Assembly: GCA_030268105.1 (NCBI GenBank)
Contig: BSDZ01000003.1
Coordinates: 4,092,001-4,156,000, forward strand
Source: Volvox africanus
Taxonomy: Eukaryota; Chlorophyta; Chlorophyceae; Chlamydomonadales; Volvocaceae
Length of the DNA: 64,000 nt
Reading direction: 5' to 3'
The notes below the pieces were generated by a model. That model saw only the letters and a program-made list of their open reading frames with translations, searched no databases and was not told the DNA's origin. Below are positions 24,539 through 39,400 of the stretch, piece after piece (the first letter of the stretch is position 1; each line of letters begins with the position of its first letter). Made by a program: the position numbers and the translations under genes.

Positions 24539-24543
24539 TTACA
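24539..24543 (-). terminator. TGTAA poly(A) signal of RPS23
   Basis: Minus-strand TGTAA (TTACA on +) 47 bp beyond the RPS23 stop, at the expected distance. Confidence 0.6.
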
Positions 24544-24589
24544 GGAACCGAGGACCATAGCCGCTGCCTCCGCTTATTACCTCCTCACC

Positions 24590-26323
<1,734 letters not shown>

Positions 26324-26815
26324 CTTGGCGCTGGGTTAAAAGGACTGCTTAAGGTACTGGTGAAAGAGAGACGTCATCGGCTCGCATGCAGCTTTCTTTC
26401 CCTGAATGTTGTACGGACTGCGTACGACGCGAGTTGCGGGCTTCCTGTGAAACGTCAAGCGATGAAGACACTTCCCGAATTGTCACATTTTTACTTCGTA
26501 AACGTTCTGCACATAACATCCATTTCGTGCCTCGCCTGTCGAAGTGCTTGTACTGCTCCGACTGGTATTGAATTCATGCTCCGCACTTCAGCTTCGAGCA
26601 AACAACATATCTACAAAGTTAAAACACAAAGGTATCCGAACAAAACACTTTCAAAAATAGCATCTCAGCATTTGTAACCGACTACTACAGCCCTGGCTAC
26701 TGCTTCCTCCTACGCGGTCTAAGAGCAGCCTACAAATCTGGCTTGACTTTTTCATAGACGCAATACGTTTGCGTGCCAAGCAAAGCAACGCTCAAGGCGC
26801 CGTGCACCTCGCTCT
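26324..26815. other. RPS23 promoter side and 3' flank of the HERP-like gene
   Basis: About 490 bp without a supported exon. It should hold the RPS23 promoter (reading leftward) and the 3' UTR of the gene ending at 26816. Confidence 0.5.
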
Positions 26816-29800
26816 TCACTGAGCCAATATGGCACCCTCGGCCTCGTCAATGCCCTGTGGCGGTACAGCGCCAGCACCCTCCGCAGGCGCAGCATCATTT
26901 TCACCCACTGCCTCCTGCTGCTGACGCGCACCATCCTCCTCTGCAGGCATCTGCTGCCCCACTACAAAGGCCGCCGCATCCTCAGCAAAAAAGTTCCAGG
27001 CCGGCAGCAAAGAAGTGACAAAGCCCACCACGAAGACCAGTACCTCGGACAGGAAACCCCTGTGGATTATTCCGGCGTGAGGCGGGGCACCAAATAGATT
27101 GGCAGCGGGCAACAGGGCCACGTCACTGCAACAAGAATCCTCTCATGAGGACGCAACAGCGCGCATTGAGGCTGCCACCGTGGATGCCATAAGCGTGACA
27201 TGGAAGCAGGGCGACTCTAATGATTGGGCCGTTGGGCTGTGAGATCACAAAATCCCGCAAACCCAATTTAAGACACCCATCACTTGTAATTACGCACCTA
27301 GTGCGTTTTCACACCGGCAAAATCTCCTTACACCACCTACATCGGCAAAATCCCCACTCACACACGTCGCACCTGCGGCGTAATTGCTGTCTCAGCTGTG
27401 GAGCCGGCTGCAGTGCGGCACCGGCAGCTCCCTCTTCTGCTGCTCCTGCCGCACGGCCTGCGGCGCCTTCGCCTCGGTCCTGCGGCGCCTCAGGTCGCGC
27501 CTGGTTATCGCGCCTCACCAGGAAGGGAGCCCAAAGGGACGCGATGTACATCACCGCCCCAATTATGATTAAGGCCATTAGGCGCTTCCAAGTCAAGTTC
27601 TGTGAGCACACAGGGCCCATGCAGCGAGGCAGAGAGGCACAGGTTTGAGGCTCAAGGAATGAGGAACAAAATTATGTTTACAGTAATTGGCCATGTAGCT
27701 CCGCAGGCCGCGACCTGCATAGTGATATCATCCTCCTGCCCTCGAAACGCACCCTAGGCCGCGACGTGGTATAACTCGGCATCATCGTAGGTTGGAATAG
27801 CATCTCACCTGAGACAACATGAACACGACTACGAGTGCCTGCAGCAGCATCCGCAAGCTGACGCGGATCCTTAATACCCGTGGCGGCCACCGGGCCGGTC
27901 CTTGCCGATTGCGGTTCACAGCTGCCACAGCTAGCTGCTCGTTGCCAGGCACCATCGCAACAGGGATCGCAATGCGTGCGCGCCGAAGCCGGAGCCCTGC
28001 AGTGTTGCCCATGAGACCCATTATACGTTTTCACGAGACGCGATGTGCAGATTGCAGAAGACCCCCTCGCGCATACAAGCTAGCCTTGGCCAGTCGTAAG
28101 CATGAGGACCGAATCTAGGGCTCGGCTTAGGTTTCCGGCCATCGCATCAATAATTTTGTCTTAGCTTTCCATTTCTATTCTGGTTCCTCATCACATACGT
28201 ATCTGGTAGATAGTACGTCCGTGCCAATAATTGCACTCCGAAGCACTACAGCAAACATGGTTCCAAGGCCTACAAGACTGACCACAACGCACCTCCTTTG
28301 TACCATCCCTCGCATCCACAAAACAGGTGGGCAATACCCATGTCCATGTATGCCTTAGCCCTAGACTCACCCGGCTGTCCCTCTCCAGCCGCTCCAGCAC
28401 GCGCTCCACGGTTTGCCAGACCAGCTCCGCCATCCTCGCCTCGGCCTCCTTCGCGCCGGCCTCCAGCCGCACCTTCCGTCAAGGCGTCCAGCAGTGCGTT
28501 CAAATCCATAATGCTATCAATGCTTTCCGTGGCGCCAGCCCTGCCCACGGCCGGGATGGGCTGTTGCCAAGGCTGTCCAAAGGGGCTCGGTGACCAGGCC
28601 CAGGCGCCGGGTGTTTGCAAGTTTCCCAATGGAATGGGCCCGGACTGTTGCAGGATGGGGTAAGGCCCAGGCATACCAAACATGTAACCCGCCTGCGAGA
28701 TTTCAGCACAGAGGAAGGGTTAGCTCACCCAGCCATCGGCAGTGCGACCCCAGCTAGGTCTGGGCATGCATGTCAAGTACTAACACGGCTAAGACTCATG
28801 CAGAGTTGCTGCCAAGAAGCATGACCTAGGGAGCGTACCTGGCCATACGCAGGCACAAACATTGGCACGTATGCATATTGCTGTGCAACTGGTTCAGTAG
28901 TCGAAGCTGCAGACGCCGATGACGTGCCAGCTGATGCATTGGGCTCCACGATTGCTTCCCCTCCTGTGCCGCTCGCTGCTCCGCATTGATCTTTGCATGC
29001 CTCATCTGATACAGTTTCCTTGGCTTGGTTTACAGGACGGTCCTGTCGCTGCTTTAACAATGGCGGTTGAGGGCCGACGGATAAAGCTGCCAGTGCTGCA
29101 CTGTACGCCGCCTGGTAGGCATTACCAACTACTGGGTTATAATACGTATACGGTATATCGGCCGCGGATCCAGCCCCCGACATGGCAGCGGCAACAGGTG
29201 CTGCGGCTGATCCCTCGTGGCCTGTGTGGTTGCCGTCTGCGGGCGCCGTGCCGGGCATCGGCGACTGTGCAAAAGGATAATTACTGAAAGCTGCCCCATA
29301 AATGCCTCCACTTGCGCCCGAGTAGGCAATCCAGCTGTTGAGAAGTGAAGCTGCTGCCATTAAGCCATCCAATTCAGCCTGACCTGCAGTAGGCGTCGGA
29401 TCAGCCCCAGGCCGACTGCTCGAGGGTTTCTCGGTGCCGTTTAGGCTTGCGACAGACCCAGAGGCGGAGCTTGGGTCCGGCGTCGACGCAGTACGTGTGG
29501 ATGGTGGAGTCGGGCGTGCCGCGCCTGACGCAGCTGCGGTTGCCGTGGTCGCAGAGGCAGATGCGCTGCTGCCGACGCTACGGGTTTGCGCCGAAAGGCC
29601 CGTCGACTGTTTATTCTTGATTACCAGATGAAAGCTGTGCGGTCCTGCTGGCCAATCCGTCTTCGGGAGCAAAGGCAATTTCCGTGGAAAACTAGCATGG
29701 GAACTGGATCCTCAACAAAGAGCTTCCTACGCCTTACCTGGATGATTATATCACGGAGGCGGAGCGAGCTGTCCTTTAGGACCTTGCCAGCGTAAATAAG

Positions 29801-30041
29801 CTGCGGCGAGGCATGATAGTCGCGTTCAAGCCAGGACTCAATAGTGCCACGTACAACTCATACCTACTGTTTGGTCAGCAGGCGCCGGTTCGCCATCATA
29901 AATCTTGCTAAGCAGTTTCTGCAAGTCACCGACAGTAGCATCCAACCAGAACCTTAAGCTAAAGTCCTGGTTGATGCGAGCCGGATTCTTTATCACAAGC
30001 GTAGTGTCAGTATCGCCCCTCATGGCTGTAGTTCCAATCAT
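26816..30041 (-). CDS. HERP (HERPUD)-like ubiquitin-like-domain ER membrane protein, 701 aa
   Basis: Seven exons close in phase: 30041-29868, 29800-29738, 29660-28839, 28692-28371, 27996-27809, 27599-27373, 27125-26816 (TGA). An N-terminal ubiquitin-like domain reads TLVIKNPARINQDFSLRFWL ... LIYAGKVLKDSSLRLRDII and is followed by HSFHLVIKN, the same order as in HERPUD1/2. A long Ala/Ser/Pro linker holds Tyr-rich stretches. Near the C-terminus are hydrophobic segments (MLLQALVVVFMLSQ, LMALIIIGAVMYIASLWAPF, VLVFVVGFVTSLLPAWNFF) that fit a membrane hairpin, then an acidic tail. HERP proteins recruit the HRD1 ubiquitin ligase in ER-associated degradation; that role is inferred from the family. 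The linker is longer than in human HERPUD1 (391 aa). Confidence 0.85.
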
Positions 30042-30294
30042 GGTACCTATATGCAGTTAAGGCCAGCTGGAGAATTCGGCCGCTGTCACAGTTATGAAGT
30101 TACGAAGGCCAACTGCCGTGATTATTCTGGTCTCCAACTCTCGATTGCCTTGTCGCTAATTAATATTTCCGCAGAGACGTCGATCTTTCCGTCACATATT
30201 AAGGTTGTGTACTAAAGTCTTAGCGTAGCGGTAAAGAATCGTAAGGAGTTTCGCCCGCCCTTTTACTCGTGCATTTGATTATCCAGCGCGCGGA
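30042..30294. promoter_or_regulatory. 253-bp divergent promoter
   Basis: Head-to-head ATGs of the HERP-like gene (30041, -) and the lipase-like gene (30295, +) leave only 253 bp for both promoters and 5' UTRs. No TATA box or named element was identified with confidence. Confidence 0.6.
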
Positions 30295-33200
30295 ATGGCA
30301 GAAGTGCATGTAGACCTTTGTGCCCAATCAGCGATTGAGTATTTGGGACCTCATGGTTCCAAAAGGGTTTATGCAAACAAGTTGGGCATCGACATTTGCC
30401 AGTACTTCTGGCCAGCTGCCCCGAGCACAACCCCCAAAGGTATTTTAGTTTTGGCTCACGGACACGGTGGTTACCTCCAGTTCGATTGTTTGAGGTCCCA
30501 GGTACGCTTTACTCTCCTCCGTTGTACGTAACCGGCAAAGGCGATTGTCCGTGCTAATCGATTTGTAGGAGCATGATGCACAGCTTTCGTGTGTTTCCAG
30601 TCTATCAGAGTCACTTGCTAAGCCTGTTCTCCTATCACGGTTTCCCAACCGTTCATATCCCTGCCACAGCCCCATGGCTTCAGTGAACCCCGTCAAACAT
30701 GCCACAATCCAACACATACAGGGACCCGGCAAGCCCTGCGTGTACGAGGGTTCGTTCGTACAGCAGCTGAATGTTGCGGGCTATGCCGTGTGTGGGAACG
30801 ACGACCGAGGTGCCGGGCGATCCGGCGGACTACGTGGCTACTGCGACTCGTTCAACGATTACGTCTCGGATCTGCTGGATGTGGCGAGGTAGCGGTTGTC
30901 CTCAGCGTAACCTATTGGCTTCAAGGCCGTAGGTACCGAATATAACTTGCAAAGGGGACTCATAGGGAACTGTTCCTACTGGCTGCTGCTTCCTCTCAGA
31001 ACGCTGTAGCGCTGACAGTTACTGCTGAAGTGTTAGTGAATAGATAGTCGCTACCCACTGTCTCCAGTAATCGGAATGCTTGCAGTCTCGATGTGATTCA
31101 ATGCCTCGGCAAAGGCTTAATGCGACATGACAAGCAGGCTCCCGCGTGGCGTTGGTAACTCCGCAGGTGCTGCACGTCGCTGGGCATTAGCAGCTTTGAG
31201 GAGGGACTGCCAAAGTTTGTGTGCGGGTTGTCCAAAGGTGGATGCGTGGTGCTGACTGCGGCGCTCGAGGCGGTGAGTGCTTACTTGGATGGGTAGGTTG
31301 GACCTGGGTGAAAGAGAATTAGGATAACCAATGGACATTGACACAGCAACCTGCGGGTTCAATCGCAGAACCTCGGGTTGAAAGGTGCAAGATACCTGAT
31401 AGCCGGTAGCTGATAGCTGTAGTGCGGAGGCACCATCTCCTGACTGACATGCCAGGTATTAAACAAAGACCAATACACAGAGACTGATGACCAGCAACTT
31501 CAACCACAGTCATCAGTAAGCCTTACCTGCAGTCACAGGAGCAATAATATCGACGACAGCAGGATGGATGGGAGAAAGAGGGCTAATTTAGGTCGTGGCT
31601 ACTTGCCTAAGATAGATGCGGGCGCAAAGGCTGACATCACGATATGGGTCTGATGCGTCACGTCCTATGACAGTCACGTCCTATGTTGGGGCCTTTGTAG
31701 CAGCTCCAGCTTCACGCAGGCTTTGGTCAACGGTCACACTGTGGAGTGTAGATGAGTCAAAACACAGGTGGTAGGGCACTACAAGACGCACACAGGGAAG
31801 GTGTTCCTTATACCGTCCTCTGGTGCCCCTCCTAACCCCCTTGGCTTCTGTCTCGCGGCTTCTATCGCCTTCTTTCTTCGCACTTAGGTGCCCTTGTTCT
31901 CCATCCTTCCTCGATTCGTCACCCAGTATACGTTGACATTCGTATTCTATCCGTATTCGCGACCGCTTCCGTGCACTGCATGCAGCTCGACTTGTTCGCC
32001 GGAGTGATCTGTCTGGCGCCCATGGTGTCGCTGGAGAAGGTCGCTAAACGAGGACTGAACCCCTACCTAAGGTGGGCACGTGGGCTGCCAATGGGCGATG
32101 GCGGTGGGTTGCCAATGGGGGTAAGAAGGTAATTCCACAAAATCAAAAGGGAAGCCCAAGTTGGAGTGAGGGCCTAGCTGGAGGCGTCTCCACAACGGCT
32201 CGGTCCCGGGTAGGCCGGCGGCTGGATGTAGTCCGCACATATCGGCAACCCTCAATAGAGCACCAGGCGCTGCACATGGAGCTGAGGCTTGGACCCGCTC
32301 ATGTATTTAAACCTCGACCTCGCTGGTGGAACAACGGGCGCCATGTGTATATTACCTGGCCACCTGAAAACCTTTCCTTTACAATACTTGCCTTGCCGGC
32401 TTACGACGCTGGCTTCTTATGGTCCTGACAGACTGGCGACGCCACCCTGCATGTGGCGCTTCCGAAACTCCACTTCGCTTGTTCCGAACTCAGTCGTGTA
32501 CCATATCATGTGTTGTATCACGTTTCCCGCGCAAACATAAAGTGCAGATGTTGACATATGTGTGGTCCTCGTTGCGATCTCGAACTCCCCTAACTCCCTT
32601 TTTATATGACGTTGTCGCTGCGTACTGCCGCTTGTCCCGCCTATGCATGGACCCTTGCCGCACTTCTCAGACCTCTGGGTAAGCTGTTGAGCAGGCTCGC
32701 TCCACAGTGGCCCCTGTTCAGCACGAACCGGAACACCATGTACCCCGACTTGCAGCATGCGTATGATGTAGGTGAGTATTTGGGGCAGACGCTGTGGACA
32801 GCGCCCTAGTAGTCTGATGCAATCTGCTCGTGGAGTCGCCTCGGGGGTAAGGGGGAGGGGTCAGCTCAGCTCCAGCATCTCATCAACTTGCACAGCACCA
32901 GCTACGGAATCCTTGGGGCCAATGGGTGGCCCATGGTTTCACAGCATGGCGTCATCAGTGCACCAGCAGTTCGGGGAGGCAGAAGCCCGCAGCTGTTACA
33001 AAAGGATCAGCGGCAGAGGAGACAGCTTCTTCGAAACCTTTTTGCATCTGTCGTATGGTGCGGGTGCCAGCGGCATCGATGCCGCTGATTCGTACCAGTC
33101 TCCGGCGTCGATGCCCTGCTAGGGTTTCGCGCGCCAGATCTCCTCGGGCGGGAAACCCTTGACCAATTGAGGATGTGTATTCCTATGTGCACTCATCCTA

Positions 33201-34898
33201 GCAGACCCTTTAGATAGGGCTGTCTGCCGCAGAATCACGTACGTAATCCCCGTGTCCTCGTTCTCGAGCCGTAATGCCCGTATCCTCTTTCCCACTTCCG
33301 CTCGCGGCATCAGATGAAAATTGCTATCACGGCAATACGCGTGTCCGCAACGCGCAGGTGAGGGCAGGAGGGATGGATTCCCTCCGGCAGGGACGTGCGA
33401 CTCCTGCCGGGACTAAGGGGCAGGAAAACAGTAGATTTAGTGGCAAGAGCCGGCGGGCGCTGCTTGGGTGCTAGGTTTGGGGCATCATCATTTTAGCATA
33501 GAGCAGATGAAAGACAGGAGCAAAGACAATGCGCCGGAAGCCGGGCGCCCACGTTGCAGCGGGGCTCCAACCGAAGGCTTATGTAGGAAGTGAAGGGGTG
33601 GCTTGGACCTGCGCTGTGAAAAGATGTATGTTTGTGTATGCATGTGCGCGATAAGATTGGATTCATTGGCATAACGACCCGAGTCCTTAAGCATGCTTGC
33701 TGCTGGGTTGTCGTCGCTAGCAGCCGACTGGTCAACGTCATGGAGGCAGGGAAAGTTGGGGTCATGTAAGAATGGACATTTTTTGGACATTTTTTGCTGT
33801 GCCACGACATCCCACAGAAGGCTGTTGTGGTGACGATATCTCGATGATGGCTGGCTGTGCACTTTCATTTCGCGCACCATTTCCTTTTTCCTCCCTTTTC
33901 TGCGATGTATATGCTATTTTGCTTAGCTTTGAAGCGATTCGCGCAAAGCCTGGTTTTGTGCACTCCTACGCACCGCATCTGTGCTATGCTAACCCAGGAA
34001 TACCTTGAAGCGACTGAGCGGCTGGCGGCTAACCAGGCCAAACTGCGGTTGCCACTTCTGTTCTTTCACGCGAAAGGTGACACGATGACCGATCCGGAGG
34101 GTACACTGCGGCTGTATGAGGCGGCGGAGGTGCGTGACGAGTATCAACTTAGGGTGGAAAAGGTTGTTAAAGGTGGAAAAGCCATGAGGCGAACCAAACG
34201 GGCATAATGGCGGGAAGCCGGAGTTTGTTTGATGCAACCGGTGACCTCAGCCAGTAATCAGGCGTCGCTGTCGTGGCCGCTCTGCGGTCGTAACTGAGGC
34301 AGTCTTCCACAGTGGGACAACAGATATGATGTGCGCCTTACCGGGTGGGGGAGTACACTTCGGTATTAAACCAGAACCAAATATTCCGAAACATAAACAG
34401 GTGCTTGAGATTATTTCCTGCACATGCTTTCAGCTGCGTACTTTGTCATTTGTGCGGTGTGATACAGTCATGGGGAAGACAGGGTGTAGGTGAGGCGGCG
34501 GCTGGGTGGGAGGGGGTGACTTGGGAGACTTGGGAGACACTAGCCGCCTCCCTAGCTGGCGGCGGCTTGGAGGGAGATTCGGACAGTTCTATCATGATAT
34601 TGTCCATGGTGAATCGCGCAGCTGTGCATGGGAAATTAAGATTCTGTGGGCCACACAACCACTGCACGCGGCGCCACTTCCTTCAGCCCATCCTTGATGG
34701 GTAGCCCTGCATCCAATCCCGCCCCAAAACTCCCCACGGGCGCCACTCCTGCCACAGAGCTCAGACAAGACCTTCATTTCGCCGCCCAACATGTGGCACG
34801 TCCTGCTCAAGGAGCCAGGCCACGAGCTGGTCAAGAAGCAGATCCTGGAGTGGCTGGATCAGCGCACTGTGCCGCGCGCGACATCCGACAAGGAATGA
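30295..34898 (+). CDS. alpha/beta hydrolase, monoglyceride lipase-like, 327 aa
   Basis: Serine hydrolase of the MAGL/lysophospholipase group, expected to release fatty acid from monoacylglycerol. Eight exons close in phase: 30295-30501, 30722-30888, 31167-31272, 31986-32071, 32671-32771, 33314-33357, 33998-34129, 34758-34898 (TGA). Landmarks are the oxyanion region LVLAHGHGGY, then GNDDRGAGRSGGLRGYCDSF, the nucleophile elbow GLSKGG (Ser), APMVSLEKV, the DENCYHGNTRVRNAQ counterpart of DPLCYTGKTRVR, the acid in FFHAKGDTMTDPEG, and the catalytic His in MWHVLLKEPGHE. Length matches human MAGL (303 aa) and plant homologues. No signal peptide. The frame stays open for 60 codons after the stop (see next entry). 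Confidence 0.92.
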
Positions 34899-35081
34899 GA
34901 ACAAGTGATAAGCCAGCCGCCAAATGCGCGCTGGCAAGTGTTTGCGGGGGCGGTCGTCGATGCGGCCAATGCTGCGGTGGGGCTGGGCTGGAACCAGACC
35001 GTGCTGGAGAGCATCAAATTTACCGAAGCCATCAGCGAGAACGGTCGAATATTTAATTTCCTGATGTGGAAGGTCACATAA
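34899..35081 (+). other. 60-codon in-frame open extension after the lipase stop
   Basis: Directly after TGA 34896-34898 the same frame stays open to TAA 35079-35081. It encodes a protein-like stretch (WQVFAGAVVDAANAAVGLGW ... AISENGRIFNFLMWKVT). It could be translated by readthrough, by an alternative splice removing the stop (gtgccg at about 34869 to ccag at 34916, only about 49 nt), or be a separate last exon. It may equally be a chance ORF in the 3' UTR. Confidence 0.35.
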
Positions 35082-36477
35082 ATCGAAAACGAGGACAGCT
35101 GTTAACGTATTGGCGCTTGATAGGCGGGAGCACCTTGTGCTGCGTTCGATTCATCATACATTGTACCTTCGAGGAAAATACTTCGTGTTGTGGATCCACC
35201 TGATCAGTCGTCATCTTGTTCTTCGGGCGGCGGACCGCCTCATGCGCTAACGCCAATGTACGCGGGGCATACTCTTACGAACATACGTAGTAGCAAATGT
35301 AGTTGTAACAGTGTCCCAGGAGAAAGGGGCAACCTGTAGGGTTTTCCGCCGTGACGACTGGCAAGTGACAAGCGGTACAGATTGCTGTTTGTGTATTTCC
35401 ACTACCTTTTGTTGGAGTATAAACTTGAAGAGTGAGCAGGAGACTTGTATCTGTGACGGCATCCAGACCAATCCTCTGGCCATGTTTGGGCGAAAATGTG
35501 CAGGTCTTTGCGTATAGTCAAGGGTGTCGACAACTTCCCCCACATTGACTGCTTTCTTCTCAAAAGGAAAAGATGCGCCGTTATATGGCGGCTTTCAGAG
35601 ATGCAGTGGGACAGCTACCAACGGTGTTGGCCCATCAGGCGTTCGGGTAGGTGTTCAGATGTACTTCTGAAACTGGCTATGTGGAGGGTGAAGCGGCAGT
35701 AGGGTTGACGGTAAGGTGGGACTTTCGGTATCAGCACTATGCGTCATCATCATCATTGTTTAACTTGCACTAGTCAAACCATAAGCTGGTGCAGCTGCCA
35801 GGTCGGAGGGGGGAGGGGGGCTCTAATCCATCTGCTAATGTGCAGTTATCCGTGTCCGTGGAGTACAAGACCAGTATTCAGATAGGGGCGAGGTGGATTG
35901 CGCGGCGGGGTTACCTCAAGTCATAGCAGGGGATAAATGTGACGTGACGTACACGCAGGGGTGCCTACAGGCTAATCCACAACCGGGTAAGAGGTCAGGA
36001 TAGACATCAGAGGGCAAGCCGACTGATACGGTACACACTGTGTTGCCATTCCATGCCGTTTGTGACGGTCAGTGCCTGTAACGGTGGGGCACTCGTTTCA
36101 AGGTAGCGTCCACCACCCATGGGGCCTCGACGAAGCCCAACAAAGCCGTACGGGACTCTGCTGCTGCTCTGAATATGTTCAACCTCCTTGTCCTGCACAC
36201 GATGCACACGACGGATGTATGCAGCTCGGAAGCAATGTCCGTTCAAGACAACACGACGCATTATGCATTGGTTATTCGTTTGTGCATGCATGGACATGCC
36301 TTCGCTCACGGACGCTCACGTAACAATGAAATGGCCTTTCTGGCCCCGGCCATGGCCCGGCCCTGCTGCTGGTTGCCATCGTTGCGACTGCTACTATTGC
36401 AGCTTCTACCGCTGCTGCTCTTTCTGCTGCTACCTCCGTCCTAAATGATGTAGCACGCGGGCGGGCATCAACGGTCG
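35082..36477. other. intergenic, convergent 3' ends
   Basis: Spacer between the lipase (+) and TLC (-) genes. TGTAA at 35304-35308 may be the lipase poly(A) signal. ORFs on both strands look random. Confidence 0.5.
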
Positions 36478-39400
36478 CTACGCGCCCAAGCCTCTGTCAG
36501 GCGTGAGCGGTCCCTGCAGCAAGTCCTCGGACTGCGCGTCAGGCCCAAATTCACAGCACCAATAACATGTCGGGTTCCCAGTTAGGCTAACTGAACATGG
36601 CGGGGCTTGGGGCACTAGCGGCTCCGAACCCACATCCACATTTACATCCGCAGATGTCAGCACCTCATAGGTTTCCCGTGCATGCTCCAGTCCAATCCCG
36701 ACTCCGGTGGAATCCTCCTTCACCATCATGTCGTCACTGCCGCCGACCCTGTGCTGCAGTTGCATCAGGTGCATCTCCCGGTCCGTGGCATCGACATCAT
36801 CAGGGGTGACGACGTAACCGGCGGTCACGGCACTGCCCGCAGCGGAGGTGTGCTTGGTCAGGGACGACCTCTGCTGCTCCCAGCGCCTCGCCTCCGCCTC
36901 CAGCTTCGCCTCATTGCCGCTCACCGCCTGGCGCAGCACCCTGCGAGTCCGGAATGCAGTCCGGGACGGCGTGGTGGAAACCTCCGAGCGTCCAGAGGAC
37001 ATGGGGGCGCTTTTGAAAGCGGAACGAATAGATACAGCTCATCAATGTTTGCAACCAGCCACGTGTTACCGTCTCGCGCAACCAGCCAGCACCCGAGCAC
37101 CCGCAACATCACAAGCACTGCCTTGCAGCAAGAAACCACTGCAGGACGATGAAATACAGATTGACGTACCATTCTTCATTGCCTTATATGATGTATATCC
37201 CCTGGCGGTACGAACACACGCCTGTCACGATATAGTACCGTCCCTTAGACACATATAGTGCCTTTACGCCATTCCCACCCGTCGACTCCCGAACTCGTGT
37301 TGCGTCCATCTCATGCGTATGCGAAATGTTTCAAAATGAGCAAAAGTATGATAATGTAGTGTTATGTCGTGACACGCCTTGCCGCGTGCTGCAGAGCCTC
37401 ATAGGCTCGGGTTATCCTTGGCCTACTTGGTTAACGACGCTAGAGATGTTAAGAGTAATACAAGGTTATCATTTTGCAATCTTAAAACTGACCTCAGCAC
37501 TGCATCAAACCACACCCACTGCATCACCACCAGCAGTCCCAGCAGACCGTTAAACAACATGTACGTTAGCGGAAAGAGCTCCAGGACCCGCGGGATGTGG
37601 TGCAGCGGCTGCCGGAGGCCACTGGGTTGAGTAAGGGGTGCCGTAAACGTCAAGGTTGCTTGAGAGTTACAGCAGATGGGATAAAGAACAGAAATGTTAA
37701 TTTCTGTTCAGAGTCTGACAGACACACGGACAGGCAGATGGGGCTTCCGTCACCCGTGGATGGAGTGCCGAAGGTCGAAAACTGAAAAGGCGGAGAAGGT
37801 TGAGTGAGAAGGTCGAGTATCATGGCGAGCGCGATAGCTGGCATGTGGTGCTGAACAAGTCCTGTTCAAAAAATAATGAACCTCAAACAACCGGAAGGGC
37901 GCGCAGCACAGCAGTCAAGAGTCAAGGTTCGCCATATTCCCTAGCGGCTCCTCCTCAGCACACAATCCTCCCCCCATCGGAAGCCCGCTGCCAAGCTCTT
38001 ACAGAAGATATAAAATTACCACATTTCCATGGACAGGAAAAAAGCCTGTCCCGCCTGTAAGAGTTGGAACGGCAAGCCGATACCTCCTCTCGCTTGCCGC
38101 TACTACCGCAACCTCCAACAACCCCCACTCTAGCGTTTATTGTTCTCTCCGCCACTTCCCTTTTCCAGTCGAACCGCGGTGCGCCTCCATAATGACCGCC
38201 TCTAATGTCCTCGCAACCCATCAGCATACAGCCCGCTATCTATCCACCTGTCCGCCCGCCCGCCCTCTACCTTCTGCCTTTTTTTGCAAATGCAGGGCCC
38301 TGCACCTACAGCGGCAGGAAGACCAGTGGAAACAGCACCACGCGCGAAATGAAGAAGATGGCAGTAAAAGCGGCAAAGGCCGGCACGGCGATCTGCCTGG
38401 GGGCGCGGAGGGCCCGGAGGAGGGGGAGCTGATTTAAGGGAGGCCTCTGCAGCTGGCCAACTTCCTCTGGGGTCCGGAAGGTCTCTCTCTCCCTCTCTCT
38501 TTTGCTCTCTAGCTGACTGCCTGCATGAGTAAACGACTTCCTTAAGGGGATAGCCATAGAAAGTTAGTAATAGCAGTAGCGCTGGCAATGAGGGTGCCGG
38601 AAGTGGCAGTAGTAGTGCTGACGGCGGCTGTTGCAACAGATATGGTTCAGAGGAAGAAAGTCGTTTCGTGTTCTCTTCGCGTGCTGTCCCCAGAGCCATG
38701 CACCAGACCCAGGGGCTCGTGAGGAAATGAGGGCCACAGCCTTGCCACGGGAAACCATCCGTACAAGAGGGCATTTCCGTACGCGACTTGACAGTAGCCG
38801 CCCGACGAGATCCTCCCAGTCGGCAAATGAGCAGCAATCAGTAACCGGCAGAAATACCAGTACCTAACATCACATCACATCACTTGTGACCCCACCTGCA
38901 TCCTGTCACCCGCGCTATCTTGGACAAATGAAGCCATGGTGTGGATGCATTCAGCAGCGCCAGCAGCAGCACACCTGCGGGAGGTGTGTAGGGTGGACAC
39001 GGCAAGTACGACATCATATGAGTTGACTTGTCGGGTTTACATATAAAGCAGTTTCCTTGCCTCCTGCCTCCATACCTGTCCCTTTTTCCTCCAAATGAAT
39101 CCATGCACGGCGATGATGCCAGTTACACGAAAGTGGGTCGGCCTAATGTACCATCTAGAAACGTCTGCACCGCCAACTGCACGCCAACCGCGCATTTTAC
39201 ATGTCGTACATACATATTAGGTTCAGAAAATGCACAACAAGTCGCCCGAGCTTGGTCAAACCCCAACCCTGGACGCTCCTGAAGGCAAGTACTACTTTTG
39301 AGTCATCAACACGAACCTGGCCGGTGAAGGCTGAAGCAGTACGACAGTACAATAAGGACGAGCGAAGCGATATGATGGGCCACCATAAGGCCCGGGTCCT

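Noticed and set aside
36188..36448. Cys/Leu-rich plus ORFs (possible small peptide)
   Set aside because: Arise from CTG/CTA triplet runs in the spacer; two overlapping frames are equally open.
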